59,112 nt of DNA from NCBI GenBank assembly GCA_944326825.1, contig CALVFL010000016.1:1-59112 (forward strand). Direction: 5' to 3'. The translations under genes were made by a program, and so were the position numbers. The stretch is from an uncultured Erysipelotrichaceae bacterium. Its GTDB lineage: Bacteria > Bacillota_I > Bacilli_A > Erysipelotrichales > Erysipelotrichaceae. This document shows, piece after piece, positions 15,382 through 23,262 of the stretch (its first letter is position 1; each line of letters starts with the position of its first letter). Below the pieces are notes generated by a model, which did not search any database, was not told the DNA's origin, and was given only the letters and a program-made list of their open reading frames with translations.

Positions 15382-16488
15382 CACTCTTTCTTGAATCACT
15401 ATTTCTAATTGTTTCAAACGTTTATTTGATAATTTATATCTGGTATTCTTATCAAACTTAAAGTTGATCAGCTTTCTCAACTTATCTTTTTGTCTTATTG
15501 TCATCAATGGTTTAACAAATGAAATAAAATCTTGATAAGTGGCAGGAAGTCTTGTCGATACATAATCATTTATATTCTTGAAATCATCGTCCATCGCATA
15601 ACATAATAGTGACAAGCCATTATCAAAGATCGGCGCAGGGGCAATGATCTTGTTTTTGTGGCTGTCAATCAATAGGCCAAAATTACCAAAATGTCTATCC
15701 TCATTCAGAATGACTGCATCGAATACCAGCATGTCGATAAGTTCCTGATAGTAGTTATCACCTAAACCCTTATAATAGTCTATAACTGCTGCGATGCCGC
15801 CAGTTTTGACTAACCTGCCAATGGGTATAAAAGAAATATCCTGACTTGTAAATAATTCGCAAGTTGAACATAGTTTCTTTTTCCATTTAGATAGACCATA
15901 TTCAACATGATTTAATCTCATCGCCTTGGCGACCTGGCTGGCATAAAACTCGGAATAAGGCTCTAATCCGCTATTCGCAAAACCCTCCGTTCCAGTTTTA
16001 TAAAGCATAATCTTGCCTTTTATTCTTCGCCATGATTTGGCAAGCATACCATTCGTTGTGAATTCAGGAGATGAGCGAAAAGAAGAACGTGTATAACTTC
16101 CATAACCGGTAAAAGCTATGGAAGCGATATTTGTATTGAAAGAATTTGTATAAAGGTTTTTATCATCGAATAAATCATGACAATCCTCTTTAGTCACCCA
16201 ATAACTGTCATTAAGCGATAGACCCTGGCATATATCTATGATGCCTTTTGTATCTTTTTCATTTAAGCCTAGCCTAGACAAAAAGTTTGATACATAGGCT
16301 CTATTCCGTGGAATGGTCCTTTTTTCTAACCATCTTTTAAGTGCTTTGTCATTAAGTTCCATATCTAAAGGGATCAAAGATCGCATATTTTCATTAACGC
16401 CGGTTATATGGACTTTTAATTCATTGTCTGTGTTTTCCATGGTAAAGTACAATAGATCATTATCGAATTGTTTTAAAATATAATTCAT
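15364..16488 (-). CDS. Orphan HipA-like protein kinase
   Basis: A 374-residue HipA-fold kinase. Kinase features are GKIMLYKTG with an ATP-binding lysine, GLEPYSEFYASQVAKAM, the catalytic loop LNEDRHFGNFGLLID (the Asp-Arg-His-x-x-Asn pattern shared with HipA and CtkA-type kinases) and the metal-binding APIFDNGLSLL. There is no HipB-like DNA-binding antitoxin gene next to it, so it is not a classical HipAB pair. Targets of related kinases include tRNA synthetases; here the target is unknown. The ATG at 16488 has AAGGAAG upstream; 19 further codons are open but lack a site. It lies just downstream of ssrA, separated by a strong terminator. Confidence 0.82.
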   Translation of the reverse strand: MNYILKQFDNDLLYFTMENTDNELKVHITGVNENMRSLIPLDMELNDKALKRWLEKRTIPRNRAYVSNFLSRLGLNEKDTKGIIDICQGLSLNDSYWVTKEDCHDLFDDKNLYTNSFNTNIASIAFTGYGSYTRSSFRSSPEFTTNGMLAKSWRRIKGKIMLYKTGTEGFANSGLEPYSEFYASQVAKAMRLNHVEYGLSKWKKKLCSTCELFTSQDISFIPIGRLVKTGGIAAVIDYYKGLGDNYYQELIDMLVFDAVILNEDRHFGNFGLLIDSHKNKIIAPAPIFDNGLSLLCYAMDDDFKNINDYVSTRLPATYQDFISFVKPLMTIRQKDKLRKLINFKFDKNTRYKLSNKRLKQLEIVIQERVMLLLD

Positions 16489-16511
16489 GAAAACCACTTC
16501 CTTTCTATTAT

Positions 16512-16540
16512 AAAAAAACGAATATACCAATGTATATTCG
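16512..16540 (-). terminator. Terminator of ssrA
   Basis: On the minus strand CGAATATAC, ATTG loop and GTATATTCG form a 9-bp perfect stem followed by seven T residues. It lies 14 nt after the CCA end of tmRNA. Confidence 0.88.
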
Positions 16541-16553
16541 TTCAATTGGCTCT

Positions 16554-16903
16554 TGGTGGAGATGACGGGACTCGAACCCGTGTCCAGAAGAAGCTCCCCG
16601 TACCGTTTTCTACAATTTAGTCTAAATTAAATTAAGACAACTTGACGGCTTAGACGACCCAGTTGAATCTGCTTTTTCGGTTTTCGGTAGATCAGATGAA
16701 AGCTAACTGATGTTCCCTATCCTGAAGAATACTGCTATTGAATACTCAGGCCATACCCAATAGAGTTTTCGCAAAACCAGTCAGTCGGTTACGCAGCGAA
16801 AGCTAATCTGTTATTGTTTCCGTTTATTTTTAAATTGATGATTAGGTCATCACTCCATTGCTTACGATACCAAGCATAAACCTGTCGAAACCAAGACATC
16901 CCC
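16554..16903 (-). ncRNA. ssrA: tmRNA (ssrA)
   Basis: A transfer-messenger RNA for rescue of stalled ribosomes. On the minus strand the 5' end reads GGGGATGTCTTGGTTTCGAC and the 3' end has the T-arm GGGTTCGAGTCCC and an encoded CCA. These pair into the alanine-type acceptor domain. The tag reading frame ends in ...N-N-N-R-L-A-F-A-A followed by TAA at 16789-16791, giving the hydrophobic AxAA-type degradation signal. The resume codon was not fixed. The length of 350 nt is normal. It is not a tRNA despite its tRNA-like 3' end. Confidence 0.95.
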
Positions 16904-16913
16904 AGGTGTCATT

Positions 16914-16942
16914 ATTAAACAATATTTAGATAATTTAGTCAA
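16914..16942 (-). promoter_or_regulatory. Promoter of ssrA
   Basis: On the minus strand TTGACT and TTTAAT are separated by 17 nt. The -10 box ends 10 nt before the tmRNA 5' end. Confidence 0.75.
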
Positions 16943-16945
16943 GAT

Positions 16946-16975
16946 AAAAAATATCGAGGAATTCTCGATATTTTT
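16946..16975 (-). terminator. Terminator of argS
   Basis: AAAAATATCGAG (16946-16957) and CTCGATATTTTT (16964-16975) form a 12-bp perfect stem with a 6-nt loop. It overlaps the argS stop codon and lies just before the ssrA promoter, insulating the two. Confidence 0.85.
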
Positions 16976-18620
16976 ACATCTTTTCTTTAGCTTCTACACC
17001 CAAAAGATCCAAAGTGTTCTTTAAAGTGATTCTCACTGCTTCAAGCAAGGCTAATCTTTCATTGGTCAGCTCTTTGTTTTCGGTGTCGATGATCTTATGA
17101 GCGCCATAGAAAGAGTGGAAATACTGGGCCAGCTTATAGGCATAGTTAGCCATTTTATTGACTTGTCTGGTCTTAGCGGCATCGCTTATGGCATTGGTGA
17201 AATCGCCCAGATGTTTTAAAAGGTCGATCTCTTTATCGCTTTGCAAAAGCGTGTATTCAGCCTGTTTTTGAATGGCAGGGGCCTGTCTTAAGACGCTGCA
17301 TATTCTGGCATAAGCGTATTGGATATAAAAGACCGGGTTATCATTGGACTTGGAGCGGGCAAGACCCAGATCAAAATCCAGATGAGAATCCAGGGCTCTT
17401 GAAATAAAGAAATATCTGGCGGCATCGACCCCGACATCTTCACATAATTCTCTGATCGTAACGGCATTGCCGGTCCTTTTGGACATCTTGACTTCTTCAC
17501 CGTTTTCGATAAGCCGAACCATCTGAATGATGTCAACTTCCAAAGCATCCTTAGGATAGCCTAAAGCTTCCAAAGCAGCCTTGAGCCTGGCGATATAACC
17601 ATGGTGGTCAGCTCCCCAAAGATTGACTAATTTTTGATAGCCTCTTTCAAACTTATAGATGTGGTTGGCAATATCTGGCGTCAGATAAGTATAAAAACCG
17701 TTGCTTTTGCGAAGGACACGGTCTTTGTCATCACCATACTCGGTAGACTTAAACCACAAAGCATCTTCACTTTCATAAGTAAGACCTTTTTCTTCCATTC
17801 TTTTTACGACATCTTCGACTCGGCCTTCTTTGACGATATCTTTTTCCGAGATCCATGAATCAAAGTGACAGCGGTAGTATTCAAGATCGTTTCTGATCCG
17901 GTCCATCTCTCTTTTTTCGCCTTCATGCTTGAAGAATTCAAAAGCTTCTTCTTCATCGCAATGGAGGAAATAATCACCCCGTTCATTTTTGATATCTTCA
18001 GCGATCTTGATGATATCTTTGCCCTCATAGCCGTCTTTTGGTATTTCAGCCTCTAAGCCGAAAGACTGCATATAACGGGCTTTGATAGATATTGCCAGCA
18101 TGTCGATCTGATTGCCGGCATCATTGATATAATATTCTCTTAAAGCATCATAACCGGCTTTCTTTAAGATCCTGCAAAGACTATCGCCCCAGGCTGCTCC
18201 TCTGGCATGACCCAAATGCAAAATGCCGGTCGGATTGGCACTGACATATTCAACTAAAACTTTAAGACCTTTGCCGGTATCGTTAGTTCCATAGTCATCA
18301 CCCTCATCCATAATGGTATTGATGATGTCGGCAATAGCGCTTTTCTTGATCCGGAAGTTAATGAAGCCGGGATTAGCTATCTCGATAGTATCAGCGATAT
18401 GCAAACGGCTTGCCAGGCCTTCTTTTATTTCTTGGGCAATATCTTGAGGTCTTCTTTTTAATATCTTTGTCAAACGCATGGCAATGTTGGTAGAATAATC
18501 GCCATTGGCGGAATCTTTTGGTATCTCTACCATGACCATATCTTCTGGTGCATCATAATCAAATTTATCTTTTAGAGTTGCTTTGATCTCAGCGATCAAT
18601 GTTTTTTCTAATTTATTCAT
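16974..18620 (-). CDS. argS: Arginyl-tRNA synthetase
   Basis: A 548-residue class I synthetase that charges tRNA-Arg. The N-terminal Add-1 domain is followed by the HIGH-type motif HLGHARGAAWGD, a central Rossmann fold, the KMSK-type motif VKMSKRTGN, and the anticodon-binding DALR domain with ARICSVLRQA near the C-terminus. The ATG at 18620 is preferred: GGAGGT lies 7 nt upstream and TATAAT about 25 nt upstream. The open frame to 18656 starts within the promoter. It is divergent from arcA. Confidence 0.95.
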   Translation of the reverse strand: MNKLEKTLIAEIKATLKDKFDYDAPEDMVMVEIPKDSANGDYSTNIAMRLTKILKRRPQDIAQEIKEGLASRLHIADTIEIANPGFINFRIKKSAIADIINTIMDEGDDYGTNDTGKGLKVLVEYVSANPTGILHLGHARGAAWGDSLCRILKKAGYDALREYYINDAGNQIDMLAISIKARYMQSFGLEAEIPKDGYEGKDIIKIAEDIKNERGDYFLHCDEEEAFEFFKHEGEKREMDRIRNDLEYYRCHFDSWISEKDIVKEGRVEDVVKRMEEKGLTYESEDALWFKSTEYGDDKDRVLRKSNGFYTYLTPDIANHIYKFERGYQKLVNLWGADHHGYIARLKAALEALGYPKDALEVDIIQMVRLIENGEEVKMSKRTGNAVTIRELCEDVGVDAARYFFISRALDSHLDFDLGLARSKSNDNPVFYIQYAYARICSVLRQAPAIQKQAEYTLLQSDKEIDLLKHLGDFTNAISDAAKTRQVNKMANYAYKLAQYFHSFYGAHKIIDTENKELTNERLALLEAVRITLKNTLDLLGVEAKEKM

Positions 18621-18738
18621 TAAATGACCTCCAAACACGAGTATTATATCATACATAAGAAGAATATAATATTATCAAAATCATCATAATGACCACATTG
18701 AAAGCGTCATCTCCAATAATGATCACTGAGTTATAGTG

Positions 18739-18744
18739 TATAAT
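18739..18744 (+). promoter_or_regulatory. -10 box placed for leaderless arcA mRNA
   Basis: TATAAT ends 6 nt before the arcA ATG (18751), and no ribosome site is present between them. The predicted transcript start is the start codon itself. Confidence 0.6.
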
Positions 18745-18750
18745 GGATAT

Positions 18751-19962
18751 ATGAATAAAATATCAGTATTTAATGAGATCGGAAAACTGGAGAAAGTGCT
18801 TTTGCATCGTCCCTCTAAAGAACTGTTGAATCTGACGCCCGATACTTTGGAAGAGTTGCTTTTTGATGGTATTCCTTATTTAAAGGTAGCTGCGATCGAA
18901 CATGATTATTTCAGCGAGATCTTAAGAAGAGAGGGGGCTGAAGTAGTCTATCTTGAAGATCTGATGGCTGAAGTCATCAAAGATGCAAAAGTAAAAGAAG
19001 AGTTTATCTATCAATATATCAAGGAAGGCAATATCAAAAAAGAGAAGATGACTAGACTGATCTTCGATTATCTTTCCTCTTTTAAGGATGAAAAAGACCT
19101 GATTTTAAAGACGATGGAAGGTATCCATACCTATGATGTTGATTTTGAAGCGGGTAATTCGCTTTTAGGACTGATCAATGCTAAAGCCAAGATGATCATT
19201 CCGCCAATGCCTAATTTATATTTTACCCGTGATCCTTTCGCCGTTATTGGAAATGGCGTGGCTATCAACCACATGCATTCCAAGACAAGAAGAAGAGAAA
19301 CGATCTATGCTGAATATATCTTTAAATATCACAAGGATTATAAAGATGTTGATCAGCATTACTATGACCGCTACAGTGAATTTTCAATCGAGGGCGGTGA
19401 CATCCTGAACCTTTCAGAAAGCGCATTGGCCGTTGGCATATCCGAGCGGACAGAAGCGATGGCTGTTGACATTCTGGCAAGCAATATCTTTCAAGATGAA
19501 AAAAGTCCTATCGATACGATACTGGCGATCAAGATCCCTAATACCAGGGCTTCGATGCACCTAGATACTGTCTTTACACAGATCGATCATGACAAGTTTT
19601 CGATCCATCCGGGCATCTTTAATACCTTGGAAGTTTATGAACTTAAAAAAGGCGAGCGAGTCAAAAGGTGCGATGATGATCTTGACAAGATCCTGGCTAA
19701 AGTCTTAAAGGTTCCCTCTGTTGAGCTGATCAGGTGCGGCGGGGATGACCGTATCGCTTCTGAGCGTGAACAATGGAATGACGGAGCCAATACTTTATGC
19801 ATCAGACCGGGTGTCATCGTCGTTTATGAACGCAATTATGTGACCAATGAACTGTTTAAAAAGCGAGGCATTGAAGTCATAGAGATACCAAGCAGTGAAC
19901 TTTCAAGAGGAAGAGGCGGACCACGTTGCATGAGTATGCCGCTTGTAAGAGCGAAAATCTGA
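18751..19962 (+). CDS. arcA: Arginine deiminase
   Basis: A 403-residue arginine deiminase that hydrolyses arginine to citrulline and ammonia, the first step of the ADI pathway. Motifs are LEKVLLHRPSKEL near the start, NLYFTRDPFA, SIEGGDIL, MHLDTVFT and the catalytic cysteine C393 in GRGGPRCMSMPL. No arcB, arcC or arcD lies in the window, so the gene is detached from the usual operon. The ATG at 18751 starts the conserved sequence; five further codons to 18736 are open but overlap the -10 box. Divergent from argS, which suggests possible co-control by arginine, though no operator was identified. Confidence 0.93.
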   Translation: MNKISVFNEIGKLEKVLLHRPSKELLNLTPDTLEELLFDGIPYLKVAAIEHDYFSEILRREGAEVVYLEDLMAEVIKDAKVKEEFIYQYIKEGNIKKEKMTRLIFDYLSSFKDEKDLILKTMEGIHTYDVDFEAGNSLLGLINAKAKMIIPPMPNLYFTRDPFAVIGNGVAINHMHSKTRRRETIYAEYIFKYHKDYKDVDQHYYDRYSEFSIEGGDILNLSESALAVGISERTEAMAVDILASNIFQDEKSPIDTILAIKIPNTRASMHLDTVFTQIDHDKFSIHPGIFNTLEVYELKKGERVKRCDDDLDKILAKVLKVPSVELIRCGGDDRIASEREQWNDGANTLCIRPGVIVVYERNYVTNELFKKRGIEVIEIPSSELSRGRGGPRCMSMPLVRAKI

Positions 19963-19993
19963 AGATTATTTAAGCATTTGTCTTATAATCGGT

Positions 19994-20001
19994 TATAATA
20001 T
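19994..20001 (+). promoter_or_regulatory. -10 box close to the cation transporter start
   Basis: TATAAT (19994-19999) ends 8 nt, and the overlapping TAATAT (19996-20001) 6 nt, before the ATG at 20008. There is no Shine-Dalgarno sequence, so the mRNA is probably leaderless or nearly so. Confidence 0.5.
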
Positions 20002-20007
20002 CTTAGT

Positions 20008-21174
20008 ATGTTTGATTTACTTATAAAACGTTTTGTCAAAAACTATGAAACTACCGATGATCCTAAAGTAAGAGAGAGCTATGGTACTCTTTCAAGTGTC
20101 TTATCGATCATCTTAAATGCCATCATGGTCATATTCAAGTTGTTTTTCGGCTATGTTACCGGCAGCGTGGCGATCAGTGCCGACGGTTTTAATAACCTTT
20201 CGGATATGGGTTCCAATCTGGCTACGCTTTTCGGTTTTAAGATGGCTTCCAAACATCCTGACAGCGAACATCCTTACGGTCATGGCCGCATTGAATATAT
20301 CGTGGGAATGATCATTGCCTTTTTGATCTTATTTATGGGGATATCTTCATTAAAAGAAGCTGTAGGCAAGATCATCGATCCTGAAAAGATCAGTTTTTCC
20401 TTGAGTGCTCTGATCGTTCTAGTCGTAGCGATCTTTATAAAACTTTGGATGGCTTTTTTCAACAAGTATTGTGCTAAAAAGATCGATTCATCGGCTTTAG
20501 AAGCGGCTGGCCAAGACAGTTTGAACGATGTCTTATCGACTGGTGCGACTTTGATCTCACTCGTGTTTGTCTTATTCAGTGATTTCTCGCTTGACGGTTA
20601 TATCGGACTTCTCGTTTCGATATTAGTCATCAAATCCGGAATTGAGATCTTCAAGTCAACGATGGACCCGCTTTTAGGCATGGCTCCTGATAAAGAACTG
20701 GTTGATGAACTTGTCAAATATGTCAAAAGTTATGAAGTGACTAAAGGAGTACATGATCTGATGATGCACGATTATGGACCGGGCAGAAGATATTTAAGTC
20801 TGCATGTAGAAGTAGATTCTAAAGATGACATCATGAAGATCCATGATCAGATCGATCTTATCGAAAGAGATATTTTGAATAAATATGGAATACTTACGAC
20901 TATCCACATGGATCCGATCGAAGTTGATAACAAAAAGATCATTGAATTAAAAGAAAAGGTCAGCAAGATCGTCAAGGAGATTAATGATAAATATACCATT
21001 CATGATTTTAGGATGGTCAGCGGTCCCACTCATACCAACATCATCTTTGACGTAGTGCTGCCAGCTGATGACAAGTCTGATCATGAAGCTGTCAAAAAAG
21101 CGATCGAGTCTAAAATAAAAGCTCTTGATCAAAGCTATTTCGCAATAATCCAGATCGAACATTCCTATGTCTGA
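20008..21174 (+). CDS. Cation diffusion facilitator family transporter
   Basis: A 388-residue metal/proton antiporter of the CDF family (FieF/MMT1-like), which exports divalent cations such as zinc, iron or manganese. The transmembrane site residues appear in SADGFNNLSDMGSN (about 57-70) and GQDSLNDVLSTG. The HPYGHGRIEYI segment (88-98) is the usual post-TM2 signature. The C-terminal cytoplasmic domain from about 215 has HDLMMHDYGPGRRYLSLHVEVD. It is longer than typical because of a C-terminal extension of about 85 residues that resembles a second ferredoxin-like domain (KIVKEINDKYTIHDFRMVSG). Metal specificity is not determined. Confidence 0.88.
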   Translation: MFDLLIKRFVKNYETTDDPKVRESYGTLSSVLSIILNAIMVIFKLFFGYVTGSVAISADGFNNLSDMGSNLATLFGFKMASKHPDSEHPYGHGRIEYIVGMIIAFLILFMGISSLKEAVGKIIDPEKISFSLSALIVLVVAIFIKLWMAFFNKYCAKKIDSSALEAAGQDSLNDVLSTGATLISLVFVLFSDFSLDGYIGLLVSILVIKSGIEIFKSTMDPLLGMAPDKELVDELVKYVKSYEVTKGVHDLMMHDYGPGRRYLSLHVEVDSKDDIMKIHDQIDLIERDILNKYGILTTIHMDPIEVDNKKIIELKEKVSKIVKEINDKYTIHDFRMVSGPTHTNIIFDVVLPADDKSDHEAVKKAIESKIKALDQSYFAIIQIEHSYV

Positions 21175-21263
21175 TAAGCGGCTTAAAGGCCGTTTTCAAT
21201 TTGCATGTGATAAAAGATTCATTTTAAATGCATAAGACATGAATATATTTCCAGGTCAATTAA

Positions 21264-21297
21264 AAAGCCATATCAGAAAGAGATCAGATATAGCTTT
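21264..21297 (-). terminator. Terminator of the HicAB unit
   Basis: AAAGCCATATC (21264-21274) and GATATAGCTTT (21287-21297) pair with one mismatch; on the minus strand they are followed by a T-rich run. It is about 30 nt after the hicB stop. Confidence 0.6.
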
Positions 21298-21328
21298 AGA
21301 TGACAGTAATGAAAAAAGATATAAACGG

Positions 21329-21763
21329 TTATTTATTTAATCCCAGTTTGGTTTTTAAAGCTTCCTGCAAAGTTTTAGAAAAGTTTATGCCTTTTTGAGT
21401 AGCTAAATCATTCAACCATTCAGGAATGGTTATAGATTTTCTAATAGATCTGTTAAAATGCGTTTTAGCATATTCTTCAACATCAACCGCAACCATATTG
21501 ACGATATAATCTTGATAGTCATCATAATCTAATTCCTCAGCATAGGCTATAGGATCTATATCTTTGATATTAGAAGGGGCTGGATAAGCAGCGTTATCAT
21601 CATATTTTAGCGAATGAAGATAACCGGCCAGGCAATCGATAGCCATTGCGTAAGCATCATTAAAATCATTGCCTTGCGTAGCAAGATAATTCAAATCAGG
21701 GAAAGAAACAGAATAAGTTCCGTCTTTTTCTTTGTAAAAAATCGCCGGATAACTTGATAACAT
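21329..21763 (-). CDS. hicB: HicB family antitoxin
   Basis: A 144-residue HicB-type antitoxin. The N-terminal half is the partially degraded RNase H-like fold (YPAIFYKEKDGTYSVSFPDL with GNDFNDAYAMAIDCLAGYL). The C-terminus is a ribbon-helix-helix DNA-binding segment (RKSITIPEWLNDLATQKGINFSKTLQEAL). It would neutralise a HicA toxin and repress the pair. GGAGGTG precedes the ATG. The partner toxin gene just upstream carries a frameshift, so the antitoxin now appears to be kept without its toxin. Confidence 0.88.
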   Translation of the reverse strand: MLSSYPAIFYKEKDGTYSVSFPDLNYLATQGNDFNDAYAMAIDCLAGYLHSLKYDDNAAYPAPSNIKDIDPIAYAEELDYDDYQDYIVNMVAVDVEEYAKTHFNRSIRKSITIPEWLNDLATQKGINFSKTLQEALKTKLGLNK

Positions 21764-21803
21764 GAAAACACCTCCAAACAGTTAAGCTATGAAGGCAAGG
21801 CTC

Positions 21804-21990
21804 TTATTTAAGCCCTGCTTGCTTTAGAATGCTCAATTCAGTACCTTTTGGCAAATCTTTAGAATGAAAGTATTGTAACTTTACCATTCTTGACAGGATG
21901 TACATATTGTCTATGGGACCCTTTTTGTTTAACGAAGATCCACTCATCAGCAAGGATAAGTTTTTCCATATCCTTAGCCGTCATTGGCAT
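21804..21990 (-). pseudogene. hicA: Frameshifted hicA toxin
   Basis: On the minus strand, from an ATG at 21990 with AAGGAAG upstream, the frame reads a HicA-like protein: KDMEKLILADEW, then VKQKGSHRQYVHP, then NGKVTI, with the catalytic histidine in GSH. It then meets a stop. The expected rest of HicA, HSKDLPKGTELSILKQAGLK and TAA at 21804-21806, is present in another frame. The shift fits loss of 2 nt where the PF codons of the usual VTIPFH would be. The product would lose its C-terminal third, so the toxin is probably inactive. It could also be a sequencing error. Confidence 0.82.
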
Positions 21991-22124
21991 ATAACTTCCT
22001 TCTTGCACAAATATAATAACATATTATACGCATAAATATAATGCATATTATTAAAATATGTATAATTAACTGATTTTACAAAACAGCACTCATGAAATAG
22101 CAAAACTATGATTTGAGCCTGTCT
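21991..22124 (-). promoter_or_regulatory. Promoter region of hicAB
   Basis: The minus strand has TATAAT near 22017-22022 and overlapping palindromic ATTATA/TATAAT half-sites around 22022-22041, plausible operator bases for the HicB ribbon-helix-helix domain. Nothing else was recognised in this gap. Confidence 0.4.
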
Positions 22125-22559
22125 TTACTTTAAATGATCGTTTTTAACTACGCCGTCCAGATTAGAGATACGGTGTTCATGGTTATCGTGAGAATAGATG
22201 TCGATGATGACTTCGGCATCATGAGTATATTCATTCAAGATCTCTTCGATATAACTCTCGGTGTCACTTAAAGTCTTTAAAGAATATAGTTCAAAGATAG
22301 TAATGACTCTGGTGTCTTCATCTTTGGCATAAGTAAAATCATAGAAGACTGTTTTATTCAAGTCTTTAAAATAGAGATTTAATTCGGTCATTTTTTCTTT
22401 ATCAAAGAAGAATCTGATGAAGTTATAATTGATCTCTTTATCGATAGATACGAGTGAAACTTTTAAATAAGTTACCACATCAAGATCAAGCATGGCCATG
22501 TCTTCATCATTAGGCTTGAAATCAAGCATATATTTTAAGTTCATCTCTTTAGTCAACAT
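22125..22559 (-). CDS. Uncharacterised 144-residue protein downstream of ung
   Basis: No family recognised. The protein is soluble and acidic, with alternating hydrophobic strands (YLKVSLVSIDKEINYNFIRFFFD and FYDFTYAKDEDTRVITIFEL). The ATG at 22559 overlaps the ung stop codon as TAATG, and GGAGG inside the ung 3' end serves as ribosome site, so it is co-translated with ung. An in-frame ATG at 22574 is less well placed. Confidence 0.65.
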   Translation of the reverse strand: MLTKEMNLKYMLDFKPNDEDMAMLDLDVVTYLKVSLVSIDKEINYNFIRFFFDKEKMTELNLYFKDLNKTVFYDFTYAKDEDTRVITIFELYSLKTLSDTESYIEEILNEYTHDAEVIIDIYSHDNHEHRISNLDGVVKNDHLK

Positions 22560-23227
22560 TATTCTATCCTCCAATCGATCGGTTTAAGACCATGTTCTAT
22601 TAAGAAGTTGTTGGTCTTAGAGAAATGACGGTTGCCAAAAAAACCATTATAGGCACTAAGCGGGCTGGGGTGGGCGCTTTCTAAGATCAGATGTTCAGGA
22701 TTGGTGATCAGTTTTTTCTTGTTTCGGGCATTGGCCCCCCACAATAGATAAACGACAGGCGTTTTCTTTTCATTCAGTTTAACTATGATCGCATCAGTAA
22801 GTCTTTCCCAGCCTTTGTCTTTATGAGAGTTGGCGGCATGTTCTCTGACGGTCATCACACTGTTGAGTAAAAGCACTCCCTGTTTGGCCCATTTGACAAG
22901 TTCGCCATGGTTAGCCATCGGGATCTTTAGATCATCATATAATTCTTTATAGATATTGAGTAAAGAAGGCGGGATCTTATTGCCTTTCAAAACTGAAAAA
23001 CATAGCCCGTGAGCCTGATTTGGTTCATGATAAGGATCCTGGCCGATAATCACGACCTTGGTATCTTCATAACTTGTATATCTTAAAGCATTATATAAGT
23101 CTTTGGCTTTAGGATAAATGGTATAGTGCGAGTATTCATAGTCTAAGAACGCTCTTAACTTTTGATACCATTCGCTTTCAAACTCATCTTTTAGGACTTC
23201 GTCCCAATCATTGCCGATCATTCGCAT
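22559..23227 (-). CDS. ung: Uracil-DNA glycosylase, family 1
   Basis: A 222-residue enzyme that removes uracil from DNA in base excision repair. The catalytic water-activating motif GQDPYHEPNQAHGLCFSV and the C-terminal HPSPLSAYNGFFG with the catalytic histidine are intact. The length is normal. The start has no ribosome site: on the minus strand TATAAT ends exactly 6 nt before the ATG at 23227, so the mRNA is probably leaderless. The divergent folC gene has the same layout. Confidence 0.95.
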   Translation of the reverse strand: MRMIGNDWDEVLKDEFESEWYQKLRAFLDYEYSHYTIYPKAKDLYNALRYTSYEDTKVVIIGQDPYHEPNQAHGLCFSVLKGNKIPPSLLNIYKELYDDLKIPMANHGELVKWAKQGVLLLNSVMTVREHAANSHKDKGWERLTDAIIVKLNEKKTPVVYLLWGANARNKKKLITNPEHLILESAHPSPLSAYNGFFGNRHFSKTNNFLIEHGLKPIDWRIE

Positions 23228-23233
23228 GATTAT

Positions 23234-23256
23234 ATTATATAAGATGATGATATAAT
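23234..23256. promoter_or_regulatory. Divergent leaderless -10 boxes for ung and folC
   Basis: Minus-strand TATAAT (23234-23239) lies 6 nt before the ung ATG. Plus-strand TATAAT (23251-23256) lies 6 nt before the folC ATG (23263). The whole gap between the two start codons is 35 nt, so the two promoters overlap. Confidence 0.65.
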
Positions 23257-23262
23257 GTAGTA

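Noticed and set aside
16554..16620. tRNA-like sequence with T-arm and CCA on the minus strand
   Set aside because: It is the 3' half of tmRNA; no anticodon arm is present and the 5' half pairs about 330 nt away.
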